Source: Chryseobacterium paludis (GTDB taxonomy: Bacteria > Bacteroidota > Bacteroidia > Flavobacteriales > Weeksellaceae). Taken from it: a stretch of DNA of 64,000 nt. Below the pieces are notes generated by a model. The model worked only from the letters and a program-made list of their open reading frames with translations. It had not been told where the DNA came from and did not search any database. The stretch lies in assembly GCF_025403485.1 (NCBI RefSeq), contig NZ_CP099966.1:1984001-2048000 (forward strand), read 5' to 3'. Both the position numbers and the translations under genes were made by a program. This document shows, piece after piece, positions 63,173-64,000 of the stretch (within the stretch, counting starts at the first letter, position 1; the number at the start of each line of letters is the position of its first letter).

Positions 63173-64000
63173 TTATTTTTTGTTAGTGAGCTGGATTTTA
63201 GTATTCAGATGATCTCTTATTAAGGTTACAGAACTTGGTTTTCCATTGCTGAAATCGAATTTTAATACATTAGGATAATCAATTATTTTAAATAATCCAT
63301 TTTTCAGATACACCAACTCATTGTCATTTTTTCCTTTAAAAAATTCCAACAATGGAGACTCAACATACAGGCGATTGTTCTTTTCTACTATTTTAGTTTC
63401 CACTCCTTGCGAATAAAGGAAATCGTCATATGTTCCGATCAGTTTCTCTTTTAAGGCTAAAGGCATTTCCTGAATATCTTCATCAGTTCCTTTTTTGTTC
63501 CAGTTCATCAGTTGCAAAATCTTTCTTTGAGCCTGAGTTATCACAGGAATACGGTTTGGCTTTTCACCATTAGCAAGAAAAACAAAGCCATTACCATCTG
63601 TCATTGTTGCGAAAGTACTCCCACCCACTCCAGTGTTAGAGCCATTACATGAAAACCAACTGTAGTTATTATAGCCAAAAGACTTCTGCCATCCATAACC
63701 CCATCCACCAACTGCATTTTTTAAAGCAGAGACTGCTGTTACTTTTTTTGCAATACGATGAGAAATCACTTTGTTATTTTTGTTACGCAGGGCATTTTGT
63801 ATCTCAATAGAGAGCTTAGCCAGATCACTTGGTGTCGACCACATGCCTGATGCTCCAACCTGCGGAGTAATTGGTAAACCTGTTTTAATTACTTTTTTAT
63901 CTTTATCGTGGACAAGAGCAACATTGGTCGGAAATCCATTTTCATCAGGCTGAATCATTGTCGTATTTTTCATACCAAGAGGTGAAAAAATATACTCGTT
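63173..64000 (-). CDS. Serine hydrolase (beta-lactamase fold), N-terminal part outside the window
   Basis: The frame stays open through base 64000 (reading NEYIFSPLGMKNTT before the internal ATG at 63973), so the gene starts beyond the window and the SxxK motif is not visible. The visible part has GMWSTPSDLAKLS, WGYGWQ and GVGGSTFATMTD in place of the usual HxG region, and a C-terminal beta domain of about 100 residues. It belongs to the same family as the gene at 61934, 183 bases away. Confidence 0.85.
   Translation of the reverse strand, partial: NEYIFSPLGMKNTTMIQPDENGFPTNVALVHDKDKKVIKTGLPITPQVGASGMWSTPSDLAKLSIEIQNALRNKNNKVISHRIAKKVTAVSALKNAVGGWGYGWQKSFGYNNYSWFSCNGSNTGVGGSTFATMTDGNGFVFLANGEKPNRIPVITQAQRKILQLMNWNKKGTDEDIQEMPLALKEKLIGTYDDFLYSQGVETKIVEKNNRLYVESPLLEFFKGKNDNELVYLKNGLFKIIDYPNVLKFDFSNGKPSSVTLIRDHLNTKIQLTNKK

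Overview
The window looks like a chromosomal stretch of a flavobacterium close to Chryseobacterium (Bacteroidota). The evidence is the AT-rich DNA, TAnnTTTG-type promoter elements, a type IX secretion C-terminal sorting domain, many short-signal lipoproteins, a spondin-domain lipoprotein, a GH106 rhamnosidase and several beta-lactamase-fold serine hydrolases. The genus is an inference from gene content. No rRNA, tRNA, integrase, transposase or CRISPR array was seen.

Layout: (1) 0-14.8 kb is ordinary chromosome: AraC, LOG, MFS and Lrp genes, a CPBP protein, a Tam-like methyltransferase, a GNAT, serine hydrolase, T9SS-sorted protein, S9 peptidase, MarR regulator and small lipoproteins. (2) 15.3-25.7 kb is a very AT-rich defence or restriction island. 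A Dcm-type cytosine methyltransferase, a 996-residue protein with two GHKL ATPase domains, a receiver-domain protein, an Mrr-like nuclease and a second GHKL ATPase form one leftward block. A Vsr endonuclease, an HNH nuclease and an XRE regulator sit beside it. (3) 26.1-35.9 kb is an R-body (refractile body) locus: five tandem near-identical RebB genes, two divergent RebB genes, a RebB fusion, accessory genes of unknown family, and a membrane protein, NarL-type sensor kinase and response regulator on the opposite strand. (4) 36.5-47 kb holds unrelated small operons, including an unusual trio with an apparently cytoplasmic trypsin-like protease. (5) 47-55.7 kb carries a secreted glutaminase and an apparent chaperone-usher-like surface fibre operon under an AraC gene. 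(6) 56-64 kb has a VWA/MoxR-type AAA pair, the GH106 enzyme and two serine hydrolases, the last cut by the window edge.

The strongest candidates for an under-described system are the R-body locus and the methyltransferase/GHKL/receiver island. The two leftward R-body operons share an identical 19-base element placed exactly 29 bases upstream of a -7-like box, which argues for co-regulation, plausibly by the response regulator in the locus. The RebB genes are separated by hairpins whose substitutions stay paired only in the RebB-sense RNA. One gene fuses RebB to a new domain that recurs without RebB elsewhere in the locus. In the defence island, genes overlap by 8 and 14 bases, and sensor-kinase-like and receiver-like modules are combined with DNA modification and nuclease genes, which suggests signal-controlled restriction.
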